Source: an uncultured Prevotellaceae bacterium (GTDB taxonomy: Bacteria > Bacteroidota > Bacteroidia > Bacteroidales > Bacteroidaceae). From it: a DNA stretch of 64,000 nt. The stretch covers positions 50,425 to 114,424 of the forward strand of contig CADASP010000013.1 of the NCBI GenBank assembly GCA_902790625.1, in the 5' to 3' direction. The position numbers and the translations under genes are program-made. Of the stretch, positions 52,525 through 61,258 are shown piece by piece (position 1 is the stretch's first letter; each line of letters starts with the position of its first letter). The notes below the pieces were generated by a model. The model had not been told where the DNA came from. It did not search any database and saw only the letters and a list, made by a program, of their open reading frames with translations.

Positions 52525-54075
52525 ATGAAAAGAATTTCATTCGTAGTCTTATCGTTCGCTGCCCTGATGCTGCTCATGCTGGCATCGTGCAGCAAGCAGC
52601 AGGGAGCTGCCACACTGATTCCCGATGATGCCTTCATCGTGATGCGCTTAGACGTGATGCAAGGCATGGAGAAGAGCGGACTGAAGGGCGACAACTCGGA
52701 CATGAAGAAATGGATTGAGGAGCAAATCAAAGAAGCCGGACTCGACAAGGAGCTGAGCGACAAGATGCTGCAAATCCTCGACGACCCCACCAAGTCGGGC
52801 ATCGACTTCACCGAGCCTGCATTCATCTATGTCTCGACCGACTTCGGCAAGAAGGTGGAAGGCGGATTCGTGGCCAACATGGCCAGCGAGAGCGACCTCA
52901 CCAACCTGCTGAAGACGCTGGAAGACATGGACTTCCCCGGAGTGGAGAAGAAGGACGGCGTGAACTATGTGGAACTGGGCGATGAAACTGCCATCATCTA
53001 TTGCGACGACTGGTTCTTTGGCGGAGCCACCGACGATGTCACAGAGACGATTGCCACACTGAAGGAGCGCGCCAGCGGCAAGGGCTCGCTCAGCGGAAAC
53101 AAGGCACTCGAAGTGATGTGCAACAAGACCGGCGTGGCTCAAATACTGTTCCAGCTCTCAGCATTTAACAACATCAAGGACCGCGATACGAAGATGGCCT
53201 TGATGATGGCAGAAAAAGCACTGCCCGAAGGAGTGAAACTGGAGGACATGGCCAGCGTCACCGACTTCCAGCTGAACAAGGGCGAGACCCTGATAACTAC
53301 CGAGGGCGTGATGCTCAGCAGCAAGGCACAGGAATACTTCGAAGAGAACTTGAAGATGCTGAAACCCATCGTGAAAGAGCAGGCCAAGTTCATCAGCGAC
53401 AAGGCACTGAGCCTGTTTGTCAACTTGGACATGAAGAAGTTTGAGGAATACATCGAGAAGATGAAGGATATTTATGAAATCGACGACGAAGACATGGAAG
53501 ATGTGAAGAAAGTCTTCGGCACACTCGATGGAACACTGGCTCTCGACCTCTATGGCATCAGCGACAATGGCCCCATGCTCTCGGCTTACTTGGGAACAAA
53601 GGACAACTCGCTGCTCAGCGAAGCCAAGGAGGAGATGTTCAATGGCGAGGCGAAGGAAGTGGCCGCCGACGAGTATCTGGTGCCCACCGACTATGATTAC
53701 GACTGGGATGCCGACGACAACTTTGTGATGACACCGAAGGCTTGGGGCGTGATGGGCTTCAAGGACGGCCTGACCTATTTCTCGGGCGAAGCCGAGAACG
53801 CATTCAAGGCACCCGCAACGGAGTATCCCTTTGGCAATGTGAAGGGTTGCGGATTCTTTGCACGCTTCAACTTCAGCATCTTCAAGGACTATCTGAAGAA
53901 TGTGGAGGACGACGACGAGGCACGCATGGTGATGCAAGCCGTAGGCGACATCTTCGACTATGCCGAGCTATACGCCGACAAGGACGGAAAGGGCATCTTC
54001 CGCATCGCCAACAAAGACAACAACAAGACCCTCATAGAGGCCATCAGCGACTACGCCAAGAAGTTCCTCAACTAA
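52525..54075 (+). CDS. DUF4836-family lipoprotein
   Basis: This 516-residue lipoprotein (lipobox LASC, Cys22) begins its mature part KQQGAATLIPDDAFIVMRLD, the pattern of DUF4836, a Bacteroidales-specific family of cell-envelope lipoproteins with no known function. The body alternates helices and strands, strongly acidic overall (e.g. residues 310-330 EIDDEDMEDVKKVFG). The gene lies 10 bp before the permease-like gene, so the two are probably co-expressed. Confidence 0.8.
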   Translation: MKRISFVVLSFAALMLLMLASCSKQQGAATLIPDDAFIVMRLDVMQGMEKSGLKGDNSDMKKWIEEQIKEAGLDKELSDKMLQILDDPTKSGIDFTEPAFIYVSTDFGKKVEGGFVANMASESDLTNLLKTLEDMDFPGVEKKDGVNYVELGDETAIIYCDDWFFGGATDDVTETIATLKERASGKGSLSGNKALEVMCNKTGVAQILFQLSAFNNIKDRDTKMALMMAEKALPEGVKLEDMASVTDFQLNKGETLITTEGVMLSSKAQEYFEENLKMLKPIVKEQAKFISDKALSLFVNLDMKKFEEYIEKMKDIYEIDDEDMEDVKKVFGTLDGTLALDLYGISDNGPMLSAYLGTKDNSLLSEAKEEMFNGEAKEVAADEYLVPTDYDYDWDADDNFVMTPKAWGVMGFKDGLTYFSGEAENAFKAPATEYPFGNVKGCGFFARFNFSIFKDYLKNVEDDDEARMVMQAVGDIFDYAELYADKDGKGIFRIANKDNNKTLIEAISDYAKKFLN

Positions 54076-54085
54076 TCATCGCATT

Positions 54086-55294
54086 ATGAAACGAGCACTG
54101 CTGGGCAAGCTGCTCCGACACCATATCAACGCATGGCAATTGGCGGGCTTCGTGCTCGCCAATCTGTGCGGTATGGCCATCGTGCTCGCCGCCGTGCAAC
54201 TCTATTGCGATGCCAAGCCGATGTTCGAGGGCAGCGACAGCTTCATGCGGCCAGGACACATCGTGCTCACCAAGCGCGTGAACACCGTGGGAACCATCAC
54301 CGGCGAGGCACCAGCGTTCAGCCAGAAGGAAATCAACAGGCTACGTCAGCAACCTTTCGTCAACGACATGGCGGCCTACACACCCGCCATGTTCGCTGTC
54401 TTTGCCACAGTGGGCAGCCAGCGGCTGGGCGTGGAGTTCTCTACAGAGATGTTCTTCGAAGCTGTGCCCGACAAATTCCTCGACGTGCAGAGCGAGGACT
54501 GGCACTACGACCCAGAGTCGGACGACGTGCCCATCATCATGCCACGCACCTACCTTAACCTATATAACTTCGGATTCGCCAGCAGCCAAGGGCTGCCAGC
54601 GGTGTCGGAGAAGCTGGTGGGCAAAGTGGGGGTGAAGCTGCGACTGACGGGCACACACGGGGTGAAGCTGAAGACGGGACGCGTGGTGGCCTTCTCGCGA
54701 CGGCTGAACACCATCCTGGTGCCGCAGGATTTCATCGACGACATGAACCAGAAGCTCTCGCCCAACCGCGAGCCGCAGGTGTCGCGCATTATCGTGGAGG
54801 TGGAAAACCCCGCCGATGAGCGTATCACACGCTTCGTCAACGACTATCACTACGACACCGAGGCCGCCGACACCGACGTGGCCAAGGCCGCCAGCCTGCT
54901 GCGCGTGGTGGCCACCGTGGTCATTGCCGTGGGCGTGCTCATCGCCGCATTGGCATTCTACGTGCTACTGCTCAGCATCTTCCTGCTCCTGCAGAAGCAA
55001 ACCACCAAAATCGACAACCTGCTGCTCATCGGCTACACACCCGCCACCGTAGCCCGCCCGTTCCACCGGCTGGCCACGATGCTCAATCTGGCGGTGCTCA
55101 TCGGGGCGCTGGTGGTGGTGGCCCTGCTACGCCATTGGTATCTGCCGCTCTTCGAACAGCTCACCGACCGCTACGAGCCAGCATCCGTCGTGCCAGCCAT
55201 CCTGGTGGCCGTCGCCATCTTCGCGCTCACCACAGTGCTCAACTACGTGGCCATCAACCGCAAGGTGCAGGCCATCTGGCATCTGCACGAGTGA
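54086..55294 (+). CDS. FtsX/MacB-like permease protein
   Basis: This 402-residue membrane protein has one N-terminal helix (residues about 18-38), a periplasmic domain of about 230 residues, and three C-terminal helices (about 275-300, 325-345, 365-385). That topology belongs to ABC-type FtsX/MacB permeases. LLLLQKQTTKIDNLLLIGYTPATVARPF resembles the coupling region of the family. No ATPase gene is adjacent. It may act with an ATPase encoded elsewhere, or as an envelope protein with the DUF4836 lipoprotein upstream. Confidence 0.7.
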   Translation: MKRALLGKLLRHHINAWQLAGFVLANLCGMAIVLAAVQLYCDAKPMFEGSDSFMRPGHIVLTKRVNTVGTITGEAPAFSQKEINRLRQQPFVNDMAAYTPAMFAVFATVGSQRLGVEFSTEMFFEAVPDKFLDVQSEDWHYDPESDDVPIIMPRTYLNLYNFGFASSQGLPAVSEKLVGKVGVKLRLTGTHGVKLKTGRVVAFSRRLNTILVPQDFIDDMNQKLSPNREPQVSRIIVEVENPADERITRFVNDYHYDTEAADTDVAKAASLLRVVATVVIAVGVLIAALAFYVLLLSIFLLLQKQTTKIDNLLLIGYTPATVARPFHRLATMLNLAVLIGALVVVALLRHWYLPLFEQLTDRYEPASVVPAILVAVAIFALTTVLNYVAINRKVQAIWHLHE

Positions 55295-55318
55295 AAAAGC
55301 AAAAAAATCGGCAAAACA

Positions 55319-55350
55319 TTTGGCCAATCAAAAAAAACATTGTAACTTTG
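55319..55350 (+). promoter_or_regulatory. Promoter of tRNA-Lys (-33 TTTG, -7 TAACTTTG)
   Basis: TTTG at 55319 and TAACTTTG at 55343, spaced 20 bp and 24 bp upstream of the tRNA. Confidence 0.8.
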
Positions 55351-55373
55351 CACCCGCTTTTTAGCAAAAGGGA

Positions 55374-55446
55374 GATCCGCTAGCTCAGTCGGTAGAGCAC
55401 AACACTTTTAATGTTGGGGTCTTGGGTTCGAACCCCAAGCGGATCA
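55374..55446 (+). tRNA. tRNA-Lys (anticodon UUU)
   Basis: A 73-nt cloverleaf: acceptor GATCCGC pairs with GCGGATC, D arm GCTC/GAGC, anticodon stem CAACA/TGTTG around loop CTTTTAA, and T arm TTGGG-TTCGAAC-CCCAA. CCA is not encoded. Confidence 0.97.
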
Positions 55447-55457
55447 CGCGCAAAAAA

Positions 55458-55494
55458 GGCTTGAAGTGAATGATTCCACTTCAAGCCTTTTTTT
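55458..55494. terminator. Terminator after tRNA-Lys, possibly bidirectional
   Basis: GGCTTGAAGTG pairs with CACTTCAAGCC; seven T follow on the plus strand and six A precede, so it can also serve the minus-strand gene ending at 55600. Confidence 0.9.
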
Positions 55495-55527
55495 GCGCCC
55501 GCCGATTCCTCCCGCAGGGCATAGCCG

Positions 55528-55608
55528 CTATAGATGCTATAGTCTCTATAGTTTCTATAGCTTCTATAGCATCTATTTCGTCTATAGCATCTATAGCCCC
55601 TATGGCTG
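55528..55608 (-). repeat. Nine tandem nonamers carrying TAG in frame with the upstream gene
   Basis: Units CTATAGnnn (plus strand) repeat nine times. Read on the minus strand most end in TAG, and the first unit supplies the stop codon of the four-helix-bundle gene. Confidence 0.88.
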
Positions 55609-56364
55609 CCTCCTCTCCTCCAGCTGCTGCTTCAGCGCTTTTATCTCGTCCTGCTGGCGGTAGTAGGCGGCGAGGGCGCGCTGCTTCAGGTCGTCGTAGG
55701 CGGCCTTCCACCGGGCTGCATCGGCCTGGGCTGCCGACAGCTGCTGCTGAAGCTGAGGCAGCGTGCGCTCCAGCTCTGCCAAGCGCTCGTCCTGCTGACG
55801 GCGAAAGTCGGTGCGAACCTTGTGCATACGCTCCTTCACCCCACCCTCCTTGACGAAGATCTCCTCCACGCCTTGCAGATACTTGTTCATCATCGCGTCC
55901 ACCTGATAGCACAGCGTCAGGCCCACGTTGGCCATCTCCTCGGCCGTCCATTGCTGGAAGAAGCACTCGTAGTCGCCGAGGGTGTTGTGCGCCTTGGTGA
56001 AGTCTTGCATAGGCTGGAAGCGCTCATCGTCAGGAGTCCATATCTTCAGATGGCGGGCCTTCAGAAAATCATTGTAGTCTTGGCGCAGCTCGCCGATGCT
56101 GGAGCGAGCGACATTCAGCAGATTGACCTCCATCGCTGTTGAGGTCTTGCCGTCCTCAGAGCCTTCCACGATGTTCTGCTTGCCAGAGCGCGCCGCCTGA
56201 ATCATCTGGTCAACGGTGCGGTCGCCATGCTTAGGCAAGAAGCGCTCGCAGAACACATAGGTCATCTGGTAGAGCACTTCTGCCTTTTGGTAGCACCGCA
56301 AGTCCTGCCACTTGGGTACGCTACGGAAGATGCTGGGGATGTCTGTCTTCGCCTCTTCTGCCAT
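55600..56364 (-). CDS. Four-helix-bundle (23S rRNA IVS-like) protein with coiled-coil tail
   Basis: This 254-residue protein has the S23/IVS-like fold in its first 150 residues: WQDLRCYQKAEVLYQMTYVFCERF, VDQMIQAARSGKQNIVEGSEDG and VNLLNVARSSIGELRQDYNDFL. These proteins are encoded in 23S rRNA intervening sequences or stand alone, and are related to Avd of diversity-generating retroelements; no function is settled. A long coiled coil (about 175-250, rich in Gln, Leu and Glu) follows. It is third in a minus-strand run: amylase, 52-residue ORF, this gene. No reverse transcriptase or variable repeat is present, so a retroelement is not supported. Confidence 0.82.
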   Translation of the reverse strand: MAEEAKTDIPSIFRSVPKWQDLRCYQKAEVLYQMTYVFCERFLPKHGDRTVDQMIQAARSGKQNIVEGSEDGKTSTAMEVNLLNVARSSIGELRQDYNDFLKARHLKIWTPDDERFQPMQDFTKAHNTLGDYECFFQQWTAEEMANVGLTLCYQVDAMMNKYLQGVEEIFVKEGGVKERMHKVRTDFRRQQDERLAELERTLPQLQQQLSAAQADAARWKAAYDDLKQRALAAYYRQQDEIKALKQQLEERRQP

Positions 56365-56386
56365 TACACCCTAAAGGATAAGGTGC

Positions 56387-56545
56387 TCATTCATCGTCAT
56401 AGTCGAAGTCTACACTGCGCGACCCTAATTCGCCGCCACTGTCTTCTGGCCGGGCAGTTCCTGTATTTTGTGAAAGGGTGAGAAAACAGCTCTTGGCCCG
56501 CAAAGCGACCACCAAACAGTCGGGGATGATATATTCCTTTTTCAT
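56387..56545 (-). CDS. 52-residue small protein of the MKKEYI.P type
   Basis: A minus-strand ORF between the amylase stop (15 bp away) and the four-helix-bundle start (22 bp away). It begins MKKEYIIPDCLVV, then a hydrophobic/Cys segment, and ends in an acidic SRSVDFDYDDE tail. Many Prevotella genomes carry short proteins of this layout (MKK-Y-x-P start, acidic Gly/Asp end), without known function. Tight spacing supports translation. Recognition rests on pattern memory, so confidence is moderate. Confidence 0.65.
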   Translation of the reverse strand: MKKEYIIPDCLVVALRAKSCFLTLSQNTGTARPEDSGGELGSRSVDFDYDDE

Positions 56546-56560
56546 ATTTGTTACGATTGA

Positions 56561-59500
56561 TTATTTCACCAAGTATTTCTTTCCACCAATGATGTAGAGT
56601 CCCTTCTTGTGGGGAGTGAGCACGCGCTGTCCGCCCATGTTGTAGATGGGCTGGCGCATCAGCGGCTCAACGGCGGGAGCAACATCCTGAACGCCCAGGA
56701 TGTCATCATCGTCGAACGACACTGACATACGCGCTGCCAACGGAGTGCTGGTCTGCAGGTAGGCGCGGAACGGGTTGATATTGGCTCCATCGCCTGTACC
56801 CACCTTGACGAAAACGCCATCGCTCTGACTATAGCCGTAGTAGGTGGTGCCGCCCTCAGTGGACTTCAGGTTGATTCGCTCGTTGACGCCCTTGAAGCTG
56901 ATGCCATCCACGGTCACTGTCTGCAAAGAGGAAGCGGGAACCGTCTTGCCCGACAGCGAGAGGAAGGGCTGGGCAGAGGCGGCCTCAAAAATATAGGGTG
57001 TGTTGGCTGCAGGAGCCTCCACCTTCTCGAAGCGGATGATCTTTGTCTCCGTGTTGTAGCTGTTCAGCTGCCAGAACGAACCTGCTGAGGTGGCCTCATC
57101 GGCAGTGAGCGCGAAGGGCAGACAGATAGTGGAGCGCTGACCAGGCACGAAGGTGCGGTCGTAGCCGACGACAGCGGCTTCGAAGGACTCATCATTCTTG
57201 AAGCTGTAGTTGCCGTCGGTCAGCTTCAGATGGGCACAGGAGCCACCGACAATCACGTTGTAGGGCAGCAGAGCAGGCAACGTGCCGGCCGTGGCCTTGA
57301 TGAGGGCATTGCGGTTCTGGCCACGCTCATAGAAGCTGAAGTCGGTCTCACCCGTCACGTCAACAAACGTGTTTTGTGCCAGGTCGATGCCCGTGGTGGC
57401 TGTGGTCTTGGTAGCGCCAGGCAGCAGCTTGAGAGCGCCCAACTGCCAAGTGGAAGCATTGGAGGTCAGCGTCACCGTCACCTTCTCGGCATTGGCCAGC
57501 GTGAAGGCGATTTCCACCTTTTGCCAACCGTTATTGGCTCCCGTGGCGTATTTCTCCACAATTCCATTGGTCTGGACCGTGGAAGTGGCGCCATCGAGTC
57601 CCGTCAGGTTGGTCAAAGCCTCGTTCTTGTTCTTGGCAGAGAGTGTCACTCTACCGCCATTCGTACCGCGCACGATAGCCTGAACGATGTAGTCGCCGGC
57701 AGCCAGCGAGAAGTCCTTCGACATAGTTTCATCGGCATTCTTCTGAGCCACCTTCTCTCTCTTGCCGTTCCAGTTGGTAGCTGTTGTAGGAGCACCCAAA
57801 GCAGCGAGAGAGATTTCTGAGCTGGGAGCAACAGCAGTGCTGATGGGCGATGTGTTGTTTCCAGTATTAGAAGTGTTGTACCAAGCTCCGTTTACAAAGT
57901 TACAGTCGGCAGTTTGTGCCTGATTACTACCTTTGTTGAAGACAATCTTCTCGGGAACGGTAGTCAACTCGCCCGTATAGGTCCACTTGTATATCTTTCC
58001 ACCATCTTCATTGTAACCAAGATAAGTACAAGCTTGCCCAGGCCATTGGCCGCCCGTTAAGTTGTTGCTGCCAACCCAGGCCCATGCATGGATATTTCCC
58101 CAATTTTCATCGTCAACGAAGAATGCACACACTTCGCCCTGCTCATACCATGCATTCGGATACCCAGCATAATCAGCAGTGTTGTCGGTCAATGCAGTAT
58201 CGTCTCCCCCATCGTAGGAAACAAACACATCGCCAGTGACACCTGTGAAATCAGCAGACTGGTTGCTTCCATCACTGACAATCAGATTTACCAAAGTCTC
58301 ATTCTCTATGGTCTCATAGAACCACGTCTTTCCATTAATGCAAGCTGTATGTTCCATTTGTTTGCCAGGCCACTCCCCTGTCAACTTCGTTCCGTTGCCA
58401 TTCCAAGTATATAGCTTGATGGGATAACGATTAGCCTCCACATACACTGTGATGGCATCTGGATTCTCCACCGGCTCTTCAATAGGCAGGCCAGCATAAG
58501 TAGCCGTCAAGTCAATGGCTGCTCCATCGCCGAGTGCGGTGAAAATGGTTGAGCCGATGCCTGTCTGGTCGGGCGTCTTGGTGTCGTCGCCACCCTGGTT
58601 CAGGATGTAGTTCAGCGTATAGTCTGCCGAAGATTTGGGGAAGGTCATGTAGTAGAAGTTCACGCCATCAACGCTCTTCTTGGCCGAGAGCTGCGTGCCA
58701 GGCCATGCTGATGTCAGCTCGCCATTGGCATCCCAGGCATAGAGGTAGATAGGCTCCTTGTCGGCACGCACATAGATGGTGATGTCGGTAGGCACCTCGT
58801 TGGTAACGACGTATCGGTAGGTCTGAACATCCCTAACACTATTTCCATCTGTCACGCCAACCTTCAGTATATGGGTGCCTGCTTCATTATAAGTAATCGA
58901 TTTACCAGTAGAAGTGATGGTGGTGCTGCTCGTCGTGGGGTCGCTGCCGTCTTCGGTGTATACCAGCGTAGTGAAATCATCAGAAGGCGAAATGTTGACT
59001 GTCACCGACTCGTAGTAGGTGCCGCTGGCCATATCGACCCGAGCAGTGCCGAGGTTATAATTGGCCTTGGCAGGCGTTTCTGGTATGGAAACATTGTTGC
59101 TTACATAGAAACAGAAATCATTATTTGTCGCATCGCCAGCGACAACCACATCATAACCTTCTGGTACACCATCGGTCACATATCCCAACGTTACAAGCAC
59201 CTTTCCATTTGAGCCTGTCACTTCAAAACCAATACCGCCCGTCAGGTCCTTCTTTTCAAACGAACTCTGGTTGGTAATGCCAGCGGCCTTGCGCGCAGTA
59301 ATCATCTTCTTCAAGCTCTCCTTATATGTTTTCCAATGAGGCAGGAAGATGCAAGGTGTGCCCGGCATAGCCAATATAAAAGCATTGGCTGCCAACACAT
59401 GGCTTGTATTGCCCAAGGGAATACTTTCGTAGCGATAGGTATCGTGATTGTCGACGAAAGTCACCGAGTAGCGCTTAAAGAAATTGTCGCCAGCCATACC

Positions 59501-60391
59501 CTGCGAACTGAGGGCATCGCCATTAAAACTGCCATTGAACGCTTCGTTGATGAGGAATTTCAAGGGGAAATCAAAAGCTGCCGACTGAACGACGCCATTC
59601 TGCTTGGTGCCATTCACCCACCATGTGGTGCCGTCCCAGTTGTCCCAAAACTCACCGACAGAAAACGTGGGCTTGGCATACGCATTGTAGATGCCTACAT
59701 ACTGCGGACTGTAGCCCTTCACCATGTCGTAGCGGAAGCCCGTGTAGCCCAACTCCTTCTGAAGGAAGTCGAGATAGGTCTTCACGTTCTGCTGCACGTT
59801 GGCACTGGTATGGTCCAAGTCGCGACAGCCGTCGAAATCGTCGCCAGTGTCGGCAGCCCCCGTAACATTGTTACCGTGAGCCCTACAGGCACCACCATTG
59901 TCGTTGTAGCAAATATCGGCCAGCGTCCAGTTCAGAGTATAGCTACCACTTGCGCCCTGCACAGATTCATTAGGGAAGTCGCACCAATCATTCTGCCCAT
60001 TCTTATGGTTTATCACCACGTCCTCGATGATGCCGATGCCCTTTGATTTGTAGGTGGCAATCATCGACTTCAAGTCAGTTGTATTGCCAAAGATGGTGTT
60101 GTCATGGTTCAGCCACCAGCAAGGCATGTAGCCCATGTCCTCCAGCTGGTTATTCTCCACGCACCATTCGTTCTTCGTGCGGGCAGAATTGGGCACCCAA
60201 ATCAGGTCGATGTAGCCTTCGAGGTCGTTGGCCTGACCTTTCAGTGCATTCCATGTGCCCCAGTCAGCATCATCATAATAGTCCCAATAGAACCCTTGCA
60301 GCATCACGCCGCCATAGTTTTCAGGCCAGCCCTGAGCCATCGTGCAGACAGCAGACAGGCAGACCAACATAGTAGCAAACAGTTTCTTCAT
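56561..60391 (-). CDS. Secreted multimodular alpha-amylase (GH13) with starch-binding modules
   Basis: The 1276-residue protein starts at the ATG at 60391, where a signal peptide begins (MKKLFATMLVCLSAVCTMAQ); the frame upstream overlaps the promoter. The GH13 barrel (about 25-430) has GVMLQGFYWDY, DVVINHKN, the nucleophile GFRYDMVKGY (Asp near 221), acid/base FSVGEFWDN (Glu near 246) and TFVDNHDT (near 314). Three starch-binding-like modules follow, each with an aromatic platform: ITIYVRADKEPIYLYAWD (about 535), ITVYVEANRYPIKLYTWNG (about 647) and NWGNIHAWAWVGSNN (about 755). Then come a beta-sandwich region and a C-terminal sorting-like tail (IYNMGGQRVLTPHKKGLYI). It hydrolyses alpha-1,4 glucans outside the cell or at the surface. 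No SusCD pair adjoins it. Confidence 0.93.
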   Translation of the reverse strand: MKKLFATMLVCLSAVCTMAQGWPENYGGVMLQGFYWDYYDDADWGTWNALKGQANDLEGYIDLIWVPNSARTKNEWCVENNQLEDMGYMPCWWLNHDNTIFGNTTDLKSMIATYKSKGIGIIEDVVINHKNGQNDWCDFPNESVQGASGSYTLNWTLADICYNDNGGACRAHGNNVTGAADTGDDFDGCRDLDHTSANVQQNVKTYLDFLQKELGYTGFRYDMVKGYSPQYVGIYNAYAKPTFSVGEFWDNWDGTTWWVNGTKQNGVVQSAAFDFPLKFLINEAFNGSFNGDALSSQGMAGDNFFKRYSVTFVDNHDTYRYESIPLGNTSHVLAANAFILAMPGTPCIFLPHWKTYKESLKKMITARKAAGITNQSSFEKKDLTGGIGFEVTGSNGKVLVTLGYVTDGVPEGYDVVVAGDATNNDFCFYVSNNVSIPETPAKANYNLGTARVDMASGTYYESVTVNISPSDDFTTLVYTEDGSDPTTSSTTITSTGKSITYNEAGTHILKVGVTDGNSVRDVQTYRYVVTNEVPTDITIYVRADKEPIYLYAWDANGELTSAWPGTQLSAKKSVDGVNFYYMTFPKSSADYTLNYILNQGGDDTKTPDQTGIGSTIFTALGDGAAIDLTATYAGLPIEEPVENPDAITVYVEANRYPIKLYTWNGNGTKLTGEWPGKQMEHTACINGKTWFYETIENETLVNLIVSDGSNQSADFTGVTGDVFVSYDGGDDTALTDNTADYAGYPNAWYEQGEVCAFFVDDENWGNIHAWAWVGSNNLTGGQWPGQACTYLGYNEDGGKIYKWTYTGELTTVPEKIVFNKGSNQAQTADCNFVNGAWYNTSNTGNNTSPISTAVAPSSEISLAALGAPTTATNWNGKREKVAQKNADETMSKDFSLAAGDYIVQAIVRGTNGGRVTLSAKNKNEALTNLTGLDGATSTVQTNGIVEKYATGANNGWQKVEIAFTLANAEKVTVTLTSNASTWQLGALKLLPGATKTTATTGIDLAQNTFVDVTGETDFSFYERGQNRNALIKATAGTLPALLPYNVIVGGSCAHLKLTDGNYSFKNDESFEAAVVGYDRTFVPGQRSTICLPFALTADEATSAGSFWQLNSYNTETKIIRFEKVEAPAANTPYIFEAASAQPFLSLSGKTVPASSLQTVTVDGISFKGVNERINLKSTEGGTTYYGYSQSDGVFVKVGTGDGANINPFRAYLQTSTPLAARMSVSFDDDDILGVQDVAPAVEPLMRQPIYNMGGQRVLTPHKKGLYIIGGKKYLVK

Positions 60392-60432
60392 GTTGAAAAT
60401 TAAAAAAAGGTTTTTATACGTTATTCCATGTG

Positions 60433-60440
60433 CAAAAGTA
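60433..60440 (-). promoter_or_regulatory. -7 promoter element of the amylase gene
   Basis: TACTTTTG on the minus strand, 42 bases before the ATG at 60391. Confidence 0.65.
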
Positions 60441-60609
60441 ATCATATATTTATATAGTTGTGTAACAGGAAAGCCTTTCCGCATGAAAAAATTATATGCA
60501 ATCCTTTGCCCAACGAGAAAAAAAATGAGGCGACGGCAGAAAATATTTCAGTTTTTTCGCTCCACTTTTATCTTTATTTCGTAACTTTGCAACCGAATTT
60601 AGGCAATCT

Positions 60610-60770
60610 GGTGGCAGTAGCCGCCTGATGAAAGGGAATCCGGTGAGAGTCCGGGACTGTACCTGCAGCTGTAATCCTCGTTGAAGAGGTCTGCTTGTAT
60701 AACGCCACTGACATCGAAAATAGGAGTCGGGAAGGTAAAGCAGACTGAGGAAAGTCAGAAGACCTGCCAA
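60610..60770 (+). ncRNA. Cobalamin (B12) riboswitch aptamer
   Basis: Core conserved blocks appear in order: AAAGGGAATCCGGTGAGAGTC (60631 on), GGGACTGTACCTGCAGCTGT (60653 on), GCCACTG (60704), GGGAAGG (60729) and AGTCAGAAGACCTGCC (60753). GGCAG at 60613 pairs with CTGCC at 60764 to close the structure. This class senses adenosyl- or methylcobalamin and usually controls B12 transport or synthesis genes. No such gene follows. Only a 41-codon ORF lies between it and a terminator at 60977. Confidence 0.93.
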
Positions 60771-60813
60771 ACTACAGAAGTACGGCCGTACAGGATGATG
60801 CGGTGCGGAAAAC

Positions 60814-60939
60814 ATGGTTGAGAGGAACAAACAGATGCTATCGTGGGTTGGCACTATTGTGCATGGCCCAGATGTCATGGGCATAGACCATCCTGAGGGC
60901 TGGCGAAGGCAAGGCCTATATATGCTCCATGTATTCTAA
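60814..60939 (+). CDS. Possible 41-residue ORF under the B12 riboswitch
   Basis: ATG at 60814, stop TAA at 60937. The product begins MVERNKQMLSWVG and includes HGPDVMGIDHPEGWRR. It matches no family I know. It is the only ATG-started frame of this size between the aptamer and the terminator. It may be a true small protein, a leader peptide, or chance. Confidence 0.3.
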   Translation: MVERNKQMLSWVGTIVHGPDVMGIDHPEGWRRQGLYMLHVF

Positions 60940-60976
60940 AAAGTTGTACGTGTATTATTATATATCATTGTTTGGT

Positions 60977-61016
60977 GGAGATGTTGTCGTGAGACAGCAT
61001 CTCCATTTGCGTTTTT
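60977..61016 (+). terminator. Intrinsic terminator downstream of the riboswitch
   Basis: GGAGATGTTGTC pairs with GACAGCATCTCC around loop GTGA (one G-T pair), followed shortly by GTTTTT. Confidence 0.8.
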
Positions 61017-61185
61017 ACGCCAAATGGAACACCCCTATTTGGGAAACGAATCCCACCTGTGGTTGGAAAGACGACGAAAGCGCCATTTACGCTTCTTTAC
61101 GGATAATCAATCCCTGAAAAACCCCTGCCCTCCCCGAAAACGCAGGAAAAAACGGCAGAGGCTTCACCTACGCAGGGAAAAGGCC

Positions 61186-61193
61186 TACCTTTG
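61186..61193 (+). promoter_or_regulatory. -7 promoter element of the 150-residue protein gene
   Basis: TACCTTTG lies 65 bases before the ATG at 61259. The gene therefore appears to have its own promoter, separate from the riboswitch. Confidence 0.65.
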
Positions 61194-61258
61194 CACCAGC
61201 CAAAAGGGGAGAAGGCGCCCTCCGCCTGGCGGCATCAACCACAAAAAGACTTACAACT

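Noticed and set aside
55600..56364. Avd-like protein considered as part of a diversity-generating retroelement
   Set aside because: No reverse transcriptase, template repeat or variable repeat is seen in the window.
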